Program-made: the position numbers and the translations under genes
Notes under the pieces: generated by a model
Databases searched by the model: none
Told to the model about the DNA's origin: nothing
Seen by the model: only the letters and a program-made list of their open reading frames with translations
Shown here: positions 34,703-44,559 of the stretch, piece by piece
How the letters are laid out: each line of letters begins with the position of its first letter
How positions within the stretch are numbered: the stretch's first letter is position 1
DNA from: Oceanihabitans gracilariae
GTDB lineage: Bacteria; Bacteroidota; Bacteroidia; Flavobacteriales; Flavobacteriaceae
NCBI RefSeq assembly: GCF_042684485.1
Contig: NZ_JBHULM010000011.1
Location: 1,674,001-1,738,000, forward strand
DNA length: 64,000 bases
Direction: 5' to 3'

Positions 34703-36088
34703 TTAATTTTTTACTAACTTTTTACTAGCAATTAAAACTTGGTTTTCATAAAAGTTAGTGATATAAATTCCTTGGCTTAAAGTACTAATATCTACTTGTG
34801 TGTCTTGGTTATTGTTAAGTGTAACTGTTTTTACTTGCTTACCATCCATACTTACTATTTCAACAACAATACTATTCGCTAAAGTGTTTTCTAGTTTAAA
34901 GTGTACCACATTATTTGTTGGGTTTGGGTACATCGATAAGTTAAGCTCATTAGCTGTAATATCTTGAATACCTAAAGTGTTATCAATAGACCAAGAAACT
35001 GTTGCTAAGTGAATAGATTCATGACCATCAATGTTTAGTAAGTTGGTTGCATCATGCACAATAACAGTTAAGTTGTTGGTTCCTGAATTTAAATCACTTT
35101 CTTCAATATTTACAGTGTTTACATTCGTAGCAAAATTGACGTTATTAAGTGTCCATGTACTTTGTAATGTATTAGTAGGAAGTGTTTCTACAGTATTTAT
35201 TTCAAAATCTAAAGGAAAAGAAGCTTCGCTAATGGTAGTTTCTGTAGGTGTATAAGAGTCTAAAGGCGAAACTAAATCGTGTATTTTTTCAATGATTCCT
35301 TCTTTACAAACAGAGCAAAAAGGATAGCCTAAATAGCGCATTTTACAAGATTGATGTGGTCTGTTCCATGTAGAAGCATTACCAGAAGTAGCATAAGGAT
35401 AGATACCAACATTATTAATACCAATCCAGTTTTTCCATCTCACCAAACTAGGATCTGTTTCTTGGGTCATATTTATTGCTTCGGCTGCAAGTACGTCACC
35501 AGGATAATATTCGTCTTTTAAATCAACAAATGAATGTCCTAATTCATGAATAGCAATTTCTCCTGCATCTTCTCCAGTAGAAGCAATAGGAAATTGACCT
35601 CCACTACCTCCATAATAAGGTGAGTTTACTAAAATAAGTGCTTGATCATACGTTGGAAAATTAGTTGCTAAAACAGTGCTAATAGATGCTTGGTTTGAAG
35701 TGTAAAGTAGTCTGTGAATATTATAACTATCATAGGTAGTATCAAAATAATTATCTATTGTTTGTGCTGGCACAGTATAACTAGATTCGTCATTAGCAGT
35801 TCCAGGATGTGATGCACCACTTTCTGTAGATATTACTTTTATAATATGTACATTAAAGTAGTTTTCGTAGCTAGCAAAAGGCTCTTCAGCAAACAAATCG
35901 TTCATAAAATTAGTAGCATCTGTTTCAAATTGCGAAAGCTCACTTTCTTGATAACCATCACCTAAAATAACTAGATTAATTCGCTTAGCATCTTCTCCAG
36001 AGTCCTTTATTTTTAGTACTTCAAAAGTCTGAGAAAAAACAAGTTGTAAATTAAAAATAAGAAGTAATAATAGTAATGTTTTTTTCAT
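34703..36088 (-). CDS. secreted M64-type metallopeptidase with T9SS sorting domain
   Basis: 461 aa. Signal peptide (1-20, ending VFSQ). The peptidase M64 domain has NLVILGDGYQ and AIHELGHSFVDLKDEYY, where HELGH near residue 181 binds zinc. Residues about 385-461 form a type A T9SS C-terminal domain (LSMYPNPTNNVVHF, SMDGKQV, ISTLSQGIYI). It is thus exported across the outer membrane and anchored or released. M64 includes IgA-cleaving enzymes, but the substrate here is unknown. A lipoprotein gene ends two bases upstream, suggesting a functional pair. Confidence 0.92.
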   Translation of the reverse strand: MKKTLLLLLLIFNLQLVFSQTFEVLKIKDSGEDAKRINLVILGDGYQESELSQFETDATNFMNDLFAEEPFASYENYFNVHIIKVISTESGASHPGTANDESSYTVPAQTIDNYFDTTYDSYNIHRLLYTSNQASISTVLATNFPTYDQALILVNSPYYGGSGGQFPIASTGEDAGEIAIHELGHSFVDLKDEYYPGDVLAAEAINMTQETDPSLVRWKNWIGINNVGIYPYATSGNASTWNRPHQSCKMRYLGYPFCSVCKEGIIEKIHDLVSPLDSYTPTETTISEASFPLDFEINTVETLPTNTLQSTWTLNNVNFATNVNTVNIEESDLNSGTNNLTVIVHDATNLLNIDGHESIHLATVSWSIDNTLGIQDITANELNLSMYPNPTNNVVHFKLENTLANSIVVEIVSMDGKQVKTVTLNNNQDTQVDISTLSQGIYITNFYENQVLIASKKLVKN

Positions 36089-36090
36089 GC

Positions 36091-36600
36091 TTATTCTATT
36101 TTTGTACTAAGGAGTTGTATTGGTTTTTTGTTTGTTATTTCTGAAATAACAATATGTTTTGCATTTTCAGGTAGTTGTAATCTAATACTAAATTGTACAC
36201 TATCTAAATCTAAAATTCTTTTTTCAAAATTACCAAAATCGTTTACAAACTCCACTGTTTTTTTTAACGGATTTTTTAAAGTATGTGTTTCAATTTCTTT
36301 TAAATCAGCATCTAAAAGAGCGTATTGTAAATCGCCAATAGTGGTGTTTAGTGGTTTTTTAGGTCTTTCTTTTAGATTTCCTTCGGTGTTGATTTTATTG
36401 ATTAACGAAATGCTTTTTTGGTCTTGTGCATTTTTTGTTAGTAGGTAATTTATAATTAGAATTTTGTTATTATAAATAACCTTTGGTTGTTCTATTGTTT
36501 TTTCACTCTCTAATGTTGTTGGTTTTTTTGAAGCACAAGAAATCAAGCATAATAATAGTACTATAACGGAAGATTTTAAATATACTTTAGCTGATACCAT
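36091..36600 (-). CDS. lipoprotein encoded with the M64 peptidase
   Basis: 169 aa. Signal with lipobox LISC (Cys near residue 22). The remainder is charged and beta-rich with no recognised motif. It is first in a two-gene operon, two bases before the M64 peptidase. It could be a chaperone, inhibitor or surface anchor for the peptidase, which is a guess from position only. Confidence 0.7.
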   Translation of the reverse strand: MVSAKVYLKSSVIVLLLCLISCASKKPTTLESEKTIEQPKVIYNNKILIINYLLTKNAQDQKSISLINKINTEGNLKERPKKPLNTTIGDLQYALLDADLKEIETHTLKNPLKKTVEFVNDFGNFEKRILDLDSVQFSIRLQLPENAKHIVISEITNKKPIQLLSTKIE

Positions 36601-36670
36601 AAACAGATTATGAATAAAAAATAATAAGGCGTAAAGTTAATAATTAATTAAAATTTAAAACCTTATAAAT

Positions 36671-36702
36671 AAAAAAAGAGGCTTATATAAGCCTCTTTTT
36701 TT
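36671..36702. terminator. bidirectional terminator
   Basis: AAAAAAAGAGGCTTA, two bases, TAAGCCTCTTTTTTT. A strong stem with A and T runs that ends the DoxX transcript on the minus strand. Confidence 0.9.
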
Positions 36703-36721
36703 ATTAAATCTAATTTGTTTG

Positions 36722-37093
36722 CTATGCTAACAAATTGGTGTATTTGTCTTTATAACCATAAAGCACAGCAATGTTTAATATTAATAAAACTGCAGCTCCT
36801 GCAATTCCTGCTGGATCTAAAACAGCATGAAATAAAACGGCATTAATAGAAATACTCATTAAAATTATAGTTAATAGAGCGCCATATTTGTTTAGAATTA
36901 AAGCTAAACCTGCAACTATTTCTACAATACCAACAAGTGTCATTGTTTTTGCTGAAGTTAATGCGCCAAAAAAAGCTCCTGCTTCTGCAGATAATTCTGG
37001 CATTGGCATAAAGCCTAAAAATTTGTTTAGTCCAAAAATCAATACAAAGATTCCAAGTAAAATTCTTAGAATCATAAATACTTTTGAATTCAT
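36722..37093 (-). CDS. DoxX family membrane protein
   Basis: 123 aa, four helices (about 5-22, 43-62, 67-87, 95-115). GLNKFLGFMPMPELSAEAGAF after helix 1 and VGIVEIVAGLALILNKYGAL in helix 2 match the DoxX family. It is a single gene with its own terminator. Related to, but not the same as, the DoxX-like protein at 26050-26439. Physiological role unclear; family members act in membrane redox or sulfur metabolism. Confidence 0.85.
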   Translation of the reverse strand: MNSKVFMILRILLGIFVLIFGLNKFLGFMPMPELSAEAGAFFGALTSAKTMTLVGIVEIVAGLALILNKYGALLTIILMSISINAVLFHAVLDPAGIAGAAVLLILNIAVLYGYKDKYTNLLA

Positions 37094-37263
37094 AATAAGG
37101 GATGTGTTAGTTAGTATAATATCATAGAATGATAAATTCTATATTTCTAACCTTAGGTCGTGTTGTTAAATGTTTACTTACAAATAGCTGTTTTCTTGTA
37201 AAATCCTTCTGTACTTAGGTTCTTTTCCCTTGAAAAGAGGAAAAGGGTATCTTTCTTTAGTAT

Positions 37264-40200
37264 TTATTCTACAGTAATTTTTACTCCTTGGCTATGGCTA
37301 CTAAATTCTGGAGCATACATACTTTGTATGGTTGTAATACCATTACTCATGTAACCTGAATTGTTTACACGTAAATCATACTCAAATACAAAAACTCCTT
37401 TTGGTAAATAGTCAAAAAAGAAATTGGTAGCAGCGTCTTTAGTACTTTCATAATACCCTAAACCATCTTGCCATTTGTATTGTGATAGTACGTTTACAGG
37501 TTCTAGTCCTGCAGCACGCATATCTTTCATGTGTACAAACTCCATGGCACGATCGCTTTTTAATTCTATACGAACACGAACTAGGTCACCAATTTGCAGC
37601 TTAGTATCTATGGTAATTTCTTTTAGTTCTTCACCAAGATCTGTATTCTTTTTTAAGAACAGTTTTTTCTTTAGTTGTAAAGGTGTTTTTGCTGTTGTTA
37701 TTTTATCTAAATCTTCAAAGTATTGCCAGTATAAACTTCCCCAAGCAATTCCTTTTCCTTTTTTAGTAATCTTCACTTCTGCCATTTCTGGTTTAATATC
37801 GTTGCCTTTCCAAGATGTTTTAAAATAACCTGTTCCTGCTTCTACTTGTACAGCCTCAAGTTTTTTAGGATCTATTTCTTGATTACCAATAGTAATATCT
37901 ATCATATCTGTTACACTTAACCAATCACTACCTTGTAGTAATAAAGCGTAAATAGCTTCTGTGGTTGCTTTGGTGGTTTTCCAACGGTTGGTTTGTTTGT
38001 TTTTAAGTAACCATATTTTTAAATTATCGATGGTTTCTGTGTCATTTTCTATTTCTGAAAATGCTTCAATTAATAAGGCTTGGGTTTCTATTGGTGCTTG
38101 ATACCAATACCACGAATTGGTGTTTTCTTTCCAGTACATTCCTAATTCTTCATTAGTAATACTGTTTTCTTTTAACGATTTTAAAATGGCATTTGCAGTG
38201 TTTTTATCGTCTAGTCTTTCTAAAATTAAAGCCATCATTCCTTTAGCATATAAACTTCTTGATAACCAATGTTTCTTTATTTGTGTTTGGTAGTATGCTG
38301 TAATGTCTTGTACTTCTTTACTTTTTTTAATTTCAGGAAAAAAGCTTCGCATGTATAAATAATGCAACTGCATGTTGCTTAAATGGTCTTTACTTAGGTC
38401 TACATTTTTGTTGTATTTTTTAATGTCATTGTATTCTTCTACAAATGCTGCATCTAGATAATTTATAGCGTTTTTAATCATATTAGATTCTTCGCTATCG
38501 CTCGGAATGACATTTAAGTGTTTTAAATGACCAAAACCTGTAATGATATGCTGTGTGATGTAACGATTTTCTCTTCCTCCAGCAAACCAAGACCAAGCGC
38601 CATTATGCATTTGGTTTTGTTCTAGTTTACGTTTTGCGATTTGTAATTCGTTATTCATTTTGTTTAAATCAAATAACAAGGCAATGCGTTTTTTCTGTTC
38701 GGTTTCGCTTTGTGCATCACGTAACCAAGGTGTTTCTTGAATTAAAAGAGATTTTAATTCTTGATTTTTTTCTAGGTTAGAAAGTAGTGCGTCTGTGTTT
38801 TTCCATTGTTTAAAAACCTCTTGAATTCTAGGGTTGCTATTTGCAATATGACTAGCCAACGCATTTGCGTAATATCTGCTAAAGGTTTGCTCGTTACAAT
38901 CATAAGGATATTCCATTAAATACGGAAGCGCTTGCACTGCATACCAAGCAGGATTGCTTGTCATTTCTAAAGCTAGATTATGATTTTTAAGTGTAGTAGA
39001 AGTATTGTTTTTTAACTTATTTAAAGTAAAAGTTTTTGTTTGGTTGCTTTTAATCCACATTGGAAGCGTTTCTGTTACCAACATTCTATTGGTTAACACA
39101 GGAAGCACGTTTTGTTCGCCATCGCTATAGTTTTCTGATTGCGCAATAATTTTATATTGCACAGCAGCAATGTCTTCAGGAATGTATAACAGCCAAGATA
39201 CTTGCGTGTTTCCGTTTGCATTAACAGTAAAAGTTCTTGTACCATAACTTCCAGAATAGGTTGCACTAGGTATTTCGGCTTCTGTGTATAGTTTTTTATC
39301 AATACGTTCTCCTGTTGTGGTATCAAAAAGTTGTAACACAGCTTCTCCTGTAATTTGCTTTTTGGTAAGATTTGCAATTTTAGAACTAATTACTATTTCA
39401 TCTCCTTCACGTAAAAAACGAGGTGCATTTGGTAGTACCATCAATTCTTTTTGTGTAACTGTTTCTAGGTTAGTAACTGCGCTTTCTAAATTTTTGGTAT
39501 GTGCTAATAATTGTACGTTCCATTTAGTTAATGCTTCAGGAGTTGTAAAGCTAAAGCTTATGTTTCCGTCTTTATCTGTTTGTAATTGCGGAAAGAAAAA
39601 TGCCGTTTCTTGTAGGTTTTTTCTAATGCTTACTGCAGCGAATGCATCTTCTTGTGTTGTTTGCTCTTTGTTAACTTTTATGCCACCTGCTTTTTCTGAT
39701 AAAGCATTTTCTATTGAAATTTCTTCATCTAAAGTGGAGTATGACATTTCTATTTCAACAACAGGAGCACCTGCAACTTGTTTTTGTTGCGAAACGCTTC
39801 GTTTTGCCATCATCACATTATCTGCATCATACAACATTCTAGAATGCCCAAAATAAAATCCGAACCAATTAATTTGATCGTAATTTTGATACAATTGTGA
39901 TGCAGTACTTGTATTTTTATTATACACTCTAAAACCAGAAATGCCAAAACTTTGCCTTGCGTTTTTTGTATTGTATGTATAGTAATCTGGCTGACTAATT
40001 GGGTTAAAATTCCAAGTATGCGCTTTAAATTGGTCTAGTGAAGCATCATACATGCTTGCAAGTAACTCTGCACTCACTTTTTCACCTTTAGGTCCTTTAA
40101 TTTTAAAACTCCACGTTTCGTTTGTTCCTGGTTGTAGTTTATCTCTAAAGGTTTGTGTTTCTATTTCTAATTCGGTTTTTGGATACGGAACCGTAATATG

Positions 40201-43200
40201 TATACTAGAACTATGGTAACTATTAAAAGCTGAAAAACTATAATGCACCACAAAACCACCAACATCGTCTTTAGTAACAGGTATACTAATGGTTTTTTTA
40301 TTTTTGTTTAAATGAATAACCTCTTGTTGAATTGTTTTGTGATTTTTTTCAACGGAAACAGAAACATAGACATCTTCTGCAGCAGAAGCAAATGTTATTA
40401 AAGCAGTTTCTCCAGGTTGGTAACTGTCTTTATCTGTTGTGCTACTAAATAATTGGTTGTCTGCTAAATCTTTGTCTTTAGTGCTAAAGAGTGTTGTTTT
40501 GGTTTGGTCTTTTACTAGTTGACCAAATTTGTCTTTGCTTTCTAAAAGGATTAAGTATGTTCCAGACTGCCATTTTTTAATGTTCCCTAATTTTAATTCT
40601 TTCTTTTTTGAGGTGTCAAACTTTTCGTCTAGAACCAGTTTTCCTTTTTGCCAAGTATTGCTATTATATTCGTCTTGATATGCTTCATGCGGAAATTTTG
40701 TTTTAAACTCTTTTTCTGAGATGTCTTGATAATCTGGAGCATCCCAAGGTCTAGGTCTTAAAACGTGTTGAGGTGCAATTAATTTATAAATTTTAATACT
40801 TCCTTTTGCAGGAGCAAATTCGCCATTTAAGTTTTTGGTATCTATTTGTAAAGTGTGCTCTTTGCTATTTTTATCTAGTTTGTTGGCAACTGAAAGGTTG
40901 GCCAATAAAGCATGATAGCCAACATTAACCGTTGTGGTTGCGCTTTGTGTTTCGCCATTTAAATCTGTAATGTCTGCTGTTATTTCATAGTGAAAAACAG
41001 GTAGGTTTTTTTTGTCTACACTTTGGTCGGGAAGCGCATTGAATTTGATTTCAAATTCTCCTTTAGCATTGGTTTTACTTTCTCCAAAAGTGATTTCTTG
41101 TGGTTCGCTAATAAAAGATGGTCTATACCAATAATACCATCTTGGGTATTGTACTTTTCGGTGTACTCTATATACCACTTTAGCATCTGTAATGTTGCTT
41201 CCTGCGTAAGCAAGCGCATTTCCTTTTACTGTAATTTCATCATTTATGGTATAGGTTTCTGTAATAGGAAGAAATTTAGCTTCAAATTTAGGTCGTTTAT
41301 ATTCTTCAACTGAAATATTTGTGCTTCCGTTTATGTGTACTTTTTCAGAAGAAATACTAATATTAAAATTACCTGTTAATCCTGTATTTGGTAAAATAAA
41401 TTCGCCTTGAAAAGAACCAAATGCATTGGTAGTAAATGTTAAGGTTTTTATTTGTTGATAATTAGCGTCTTTTATTGTGACGTTTAGTTTGGTATCTGTT
41501 AATACTTCCGAGACATCGTTATTGGTTTTTATGGCAATGCCTTTAAAGAAAACGGTTTGTCCTGGTCTGTAAATACTTCTGTCTGTAAACAGAAAACCAT
41601 TGTAGGTTTCGTTTACTTTATTGTTGTTCTCTTTGTAAAGTTGGTAAATATAATAGTTGCCAAAATAGGCTTTCTCGTTGTTGTGTACGACTTCTATTTT
41701 TAGATTGTTATATCTTTCTTTGGTTTTAGAAATATAAGCTTCGCCATTCGTGTTGGTAACTAGGTTTTTTACTTGTTGTTTGCGGTTGTTATTTTTTAAA
41801 TAAGTGATTTTAAGTTTGGCATTTGCAATAGGTTTTCCGTTGGTTCTATCTACTACTTGAAAAACGGTTTTATCAGAAACTTTGTTTTCAACTACAGCCA
41901 AATTAGTCACTTGTAGGTTTGCAAAGCCAAAGGTGTTTGAGCCATTATTTGTTTCTGCTAAAATAATGTAGCGTGCATTATTTAATTTTGGTAAAATAAC
42001 TTCTGTGGTATGTGTTTGGTAGTCTTTTTCATTACGTAATGTACTTTGCCATTGTGTAACGCTTTCAAGTTTTTTTATATAGGCTAACTGTTCTTCTTGT
42101 GTGTATGTTTTGTTTAGTTGTTCTAATTGGTTTTCAGAAATTTTATATACTGTAAAAGAAATATGGTCTATGTTTTTATAGCGAATTAAAAGCCTTGCTT
42201 CTTTTTGTATTGGTAAATGTGTTTCTGTAGTAATCTGTAAAGATTGTTGTAAAATTTGCTGCTTTAAAATTTGACATTTTTGTGCAGCAATACTTTTAGG
42301 AAATTGCTTTAAAACAGTATCGCAAATAGCAAGTGCTTCTTTGTTTTTCCAACGGTTTTCTTCTTTGGTTTCTGGTTGGTATTCATACCCTTGTTCTAAG
42401 AATAAATTAGCAATTTCATAATCATATAAGCCAGAAATTGTAGTTCCTTTTAATTGTTTGCTTTCTGCTTGTAGAGCTTTTAAATAAATAGTCTCTTTAT
42501 CTTTAAAAGTAGCATGCTGTTTAACAAAATGTAATCTTTCTATATTTACATCTGCTAAAGCTTCTGCTGTTTTGTTTGTACTGTGAAACTGTATAAGTTC
42601 TTGATAGATTTTTAAAGCATGCAATTGTAAAGATACACTATCTTTAGAAGTGATTTTTAAGTTAGCAAAAGCTTCTGCTTCTCGTAAATAAGCTTCTTTA
42701 TCTATTTCAAATGTATAGGCAGGTTTGGTAATATTATTCTCTGTAGTTTTATAAAATTCTAAGGCATTATGGTTTAGTAAATCAAAAAGAGTAGGTCTAA
42801 ATAGTTTAGAGTTTTCTTGTTCTAGTAAAAGCGCATCATAATTATTTAAACTTGTTTGCTGTAGTAGTGTGCTGTTTTTTAAAGAGTGTTGGTAGTAAGT
42901 ACTAATTTCGGCAAACAGTGTTTGTAAGTCCCAAGTTCTAAAATCTGTGGCATCTACTTTGTCTTCGGTTTTTGTTCTGTTGTAAAACAGATAACGATTT
43001 TGATTAAAATACTGCCAATATAAGTTGGCAAGCATGTTTTGCAGTAGATTTTTGGTAGGCGAAACGCTTTGGTTGATTTCTTCTTTAAAATCGTTTATAA
43101 TTTTTAGCTGTGCATCTTCTTCTAACGTTAAAGCATATTTGCTTTTGTATAGTAGTGTTTTTACAATTTGTGGAGCGTTTTTATCTGCTTTTGCTTTTAC

Positions 43201-43353
43201 GCTAATGGCTTCTACAGCTTTTAAAGCAGATTGGGTTAAGCCTTTTTTTTCTAATTGTTTTATTTCTTCCCAAAGATTATTGTAATCGTTGTTTTGTGCT
43301 TGAGAAAAATTTGCAAAAAGAATAATCATAAGAATAGAGATGGTGTGTTTCAT
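37264..43353 (-). CDS. alpha-2-macroglobulin family protein
   Basis: 2029 aa from the ATG at 43353, giving signal peptide MKHTISILMIILF...ANFSQAQ; a TTG at 43395 is rejected. An N-terminal helical, TPR-like region (about 25-400) is followed by macroglobulin beta domains (MG motif RSIYRPGQTVFFKG, YQPGETALITF). A carboxypeptidase-regulatory-like segment and the A2M thioester/helical domain with CNEQ near residue 1486 come next, then a terminal receptor-like domain. CxEQ implies a working thioester that can trap proteases covalently. A repeat-derived peptide VIPSDSEES interrupts residues about 1613-1623. Periplasmic or surface location. Confidence 0.93.
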   Translation of the reverse strand: MKHTISILMIILFANFSQAQNNDYNNLWEEIKQLEKKGLTQSALKAVEAISVKAKADKNAPQIVKTLLYKSKYALTLEEDAQLKIINDFKEEINQSVSPTKNLLQNMLANLYWQYFNQNRYLFYNRTKTEDKVDATDFRTWDLQTLFAEISTYYQHSLKNSTLLQQTSLNNYDALLLEQENSKLFRPTLFDLLNHNALEFYKTTENNITKPAYTFEIDKEAYLREAEAFANLKITSKDSVSLQLHALKIYQELIQFHSTNKTAEALADVNIERLHFVKQHATFKDKETIYLKALQAESKQLKGTTISGLYDYEIANLFLEQGYEYQPETKEENRWKNKEALAICDTVLKQFPKSIAAQKCQILKQQILQQSLQITTETHLPIQKEARLLIRYKNIDHISFTVYKISENQLEQLNKTYTQEEQLAYIKKLESVTQWQSTLRNEKDYQTHTTEVILPKLNNARYIILAETNNGSNTFGFANLQVTNLAVVENKVSDKTVFQVVDRTNGKPIANAKLKITYLKNNNRKQQVKNLVTNTNGEAYISKTKERYNNLKIEVVHNNEKAYFGNYYIYQLYKENNNKVNETYNGFLFTDRSIYRPGQTVFFKGIAIKTNNDVSEVLTDTKLNVTIKDANYQQIKTLTFTTNAFGSFQGEFILPNTGLTGNFNISISSEKVHINGSTNISVEEYKRPKFEAKFLPITETYTINDEITVKGNALAYAGSNITDAKVVYRVHRKVQYPRWYYWYRPSFISEPQEITFGESKTNAKGEFEIKFNALPDQSVDKKNLPVFHYEITADITDLNGETQSATTTVNVGYHALLANLSVANKLDKNSKEHTLQIDTKNLNGEFAPAKGSIKIYKLIAPQHVLRPRPWDAPDYQDISEKEFKTKFPHEAYQDEYNSNTWQKGKLVLDEKFDTSKKKELKLGNIKKWQSGTYLILLESKDKFGQLVKDQTKTTLFSTKDKDLADNQLFSSTTDKDSYQPGETALITFASAAEDVYVSVSVEKNHKTIQQEVIHLNKNKKTISIPVTKDDVGGFVVHYSFSAFNSYHSSSIHITVPYPKTELEIETQTFRDKLQPGTNETWSFKIKGPKGEKVSAELLASMYDASLDQFKAHTWNFNPISQPDYYTYNTKNARQSFGISGFRVYNKNTSTASQLYQNYDQINWFGFYFGHSRMLYDADNVMMAKRSVSQQKQVAGAPVVEIEMSYSTLDEEISIENALSEKAGGIKVNKEQTTQEDAFAAVSIRKNLQETAFFFPQLQTDKDGNISFSFTTPEALTKWNVQLLAHTKNLESAVTNLETVTQKELMVLPNAPRFLREGDEIVISSKIANLTKKQITGEAVLQLFDTTTGERIDKKLYTEAEIPSATYSGSYGTRTFTVNANGNTQVSWLLYIPEDIAAVQYKIIAQSENYSDGEQNVLPVLTNRMLVTETLPMWIKSNQTKTFTLNKLKNNTSTTLKNHNLALEMTSNPAWYAVQALPYLMEYPYDCNEQTFSRYYANALASHIANSNPRIQEVFKQWKNTDALLSNLEKNQELKSLLIQETPWLRDAQSETEQKKRIALLFDLNKMNNELQIAKRKLEQNQMHNGAWSWFAGGRENRYITQHIITGFGHLKHLNVIPSDSEESNMIKNAINYLDAAFVEEYNDIKKYNKNVDLSKDHLSNMQLHYLYMRSFFPEIKKSKEVQDITAYYQTQIKKHWLSRSLYAKGMMALILERLDDKNTANAILKSLKENSITNEELGMYWKENTNSWYWYQAPIETQALLIEAFSEIENDTETIDNLKIWLLKNKQTNRWKTTKATTEAIYALLLQGSDWLSVTDMIDITIGNQEIDPKKLEAVQVEAGTGYFKTSWKGNDIKPEMAEVKITKKGKGIAWGSLYWQYFEDLDKITTAKTPLQLKKKLFLKKNTDLGEELKEITIDTKLQIGDLVRVRIELKSDRAMEFVHMKDMRAAGLEPVNVLSQYKWQDGLGYYESTKDAATNFFFDYLPKGVFVFEYDLRVNNSGYMSNGITTIQSMYAPEFSSHSQGVKITVE
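38485..38513 (-). repeat. intragenic dispersed repeat in the macroglobulin gene
   Basis: On the minus strand TGTCATTCCGAGCGATAGCG, continuing to AAGAATCT, encodes VIPSDSEES. It has the same order as the core of the 51.1-kb array (TGTCATACTGAGC...GTCGAAGTATCT). Such elements are dispersed in flavobacterial genomes and usually lie between genes. Confidence 0.75.
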
Positions 43354-43487
43354 GTGCTTAGTTTTACGTAAAGCTAACTTCAAAATGTGTTCCAAAAAAC
43401 ACCGAATTCGTAAAATCAGCGTTTTGTGGAGTGAAGTTAACTTTTTTTTAAGTAAATAGTACTTTCTTAAATTAGATTTTGAAAGGT

Positions 43488-43495
43488 TATATTTG
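43488..43495 (+). promoter_or_regulatory. -7 promoter box of the TPR gene
   Basis: TATATTTG, an exact TAnnTTTG match, 19 bases before the ATG at 43515. Confidence 0.6.
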
Positions 43496-43514
43496 TTGTA
43501 TCTAACCTGATGCT

Positions 43515-44468
43515 ATGCATAAATTATTTGTTTTATTAATGTTTCCTTTATTGAGCTTTAGCCAACAAAATATTGGCAAAGCTGAAGCGCTTTTAATGCA
43601 AAAAAAATATGTAAGCGCAGAAAATTTACTCCAATTAATTATTGCAGAACACCCAAAAAACTTAAAAGCTATTGAGTTGTTTGGAGATGCTTATGGTTAC
43701 CAAAAAAAATGGGATGATGCCATTACACAATATAAAAAATTGGTAGAGGCAAAACCGTTAGAAGCTAATTACCATTATAAATATGGAGGCGCTTTAGGTA
43801 TGAAGGCTTTGCAAGTAAATAAGTTTATAGCTTTAACTATTATTGGAGATGTTAAAGAAGCCTTTTTAACTGCAGCAAAACTTGATACTAAGCATATAAA
43901 TACGCGTTGGGCTTTAGTAGAATTATATATGCAGTTACCAGCAATAGTTGGAGGAAGCCAAAGTAAATCTTTACAATATGCTAATGAGCTAGAAGCCTTA
44001 TCTAAGGTAGATGGTTATTTGGCCAAAGGTTATATTTATGAATATGATGAACAGCCAGATTTAGCAGAGAAATATTATAAGATGGCAATTACAGAAGGAG
44101 GGTCTTTAACTTGCTATGAGAAGCTTTCTAGGTTTTACGAAAGTACGAATACACCAGAAAAAGCGATTTCAACTATAGAGGCATCACAAAAAAAACACAA
44201 ACGTAATGCATTGCATTACCAAATAGGAAAGGTTGCTGCTGAGTATAATGTACAATTAGCTAAAGGAGAACAATGTTTACAGACTTATATAAAAAATTAT
44301 AGAGCTGAAGATGGTGTGCCAATAGCTTGGGCAAATTATAGGTTGGCACAAATTTATAAGCACCAAAACAAAAAAGAAAAAGCATTACGCGCCATTACGT
44401 TGGCTATTTCTGAGCTTCCAGAAATACAAGTTTTTAAAGAAGAGAAACTTAAAATAGATCAATTATAA
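43515..44468 (+). CDS. secreted tetratricopeptide repeat protein
   Basis: 317 aa. Signal peptide (1-18, ending LSFSQ), then TPR-like helical pairs throughout, e.g. LKAIELFGDAYGYQKKWDDA and AEKYYKMAITEGG, and a C-terminal pair with YRLAQIYKHQNKKEKAL. It is a periplasmic scaffold of unknown partner. Divergent from the macroglobulin gene across 161 bases and closed by a terminator at 44480-44502. Confidence 0.82.
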   Translation: MHKLFVLLMFPLLSFSQQNIGKAEALLMQKKYVSAENLLQLIIAEHPKNLKAIELFGDAYGYQKKWDDAITQYKKLVEAKPLEANYHYKYGGALGMKALQVNKFIALTIIGDVKEAFLTAAKLDTKHINTRWALVELYMQLPAIVGGSQSKSLQYANELEALSKVDGYLAKGYIYEYDEQPDLAEKYYKMAITEGGSLTCYEKLSRFYESTNTPEKAISTIEASQKKHKRNALHYQIGKVAAEYNVQLAKGEQCLQTYIKNYRAEDGVPIAWANYRLAQIYKHQNKKEKALRAITLAISELPEIQVFKEEKLKIDQL

Positions 44469-44479
44469 ATTTTATTAAT

Positions 44480-44502
44480 AACTGCATTAGCAGTTTTTTT
44501 TT
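44480..44502 (+). terminator. terminator after the TPR gene
   Basis: AACTGC, loop ATTA-like, GCAGTT followed by a long T run. Confidence 0.78.
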
Positions 44503-44518
44503 ATTTCGATTGCATAAT

Positions 44519-44535
44519 TAATAGTAATACTATTA
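44519..44535. promoter_or_regulatory. TetR operator candidate
   Basis: TAATAGTA-A-TACTATTA is a perfect 17-base palindrome around one central base. It lies between the -33 TTG (44510-44512) and the -7 box (44534-44541), the typical place for repressor binding in front of a tetR-exporter operon. Confidence 0.72.
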
Positions 44536-44541
44536 TATTTG
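44534..44541 (+). promoter_or_regulatory. -7 promoter box of the tetR-ABC-hlyD-tolC operon
   Basis: TATATTTG, an exact TAnnTTTG match, with TTG 21 bases upstream and the ATG 19 bases downstream. Confidence 0.72.
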
Positions 44542-44559
44542 CAATCAAAATATGTAATT

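Noticed and set aside
39284..39856. 190-codon ORF opposite the macroglobulin gene
   Set aside because: It is a shadow of the coding strand; the protein has no motif and the opposite gene is clearly real over this stretch.
43354..43395. Longer macroglobulin starting at a TTG
   Set aside because: It would put 14 residues in front of a clear signal peptide; the ATG at 43353 is preferred.
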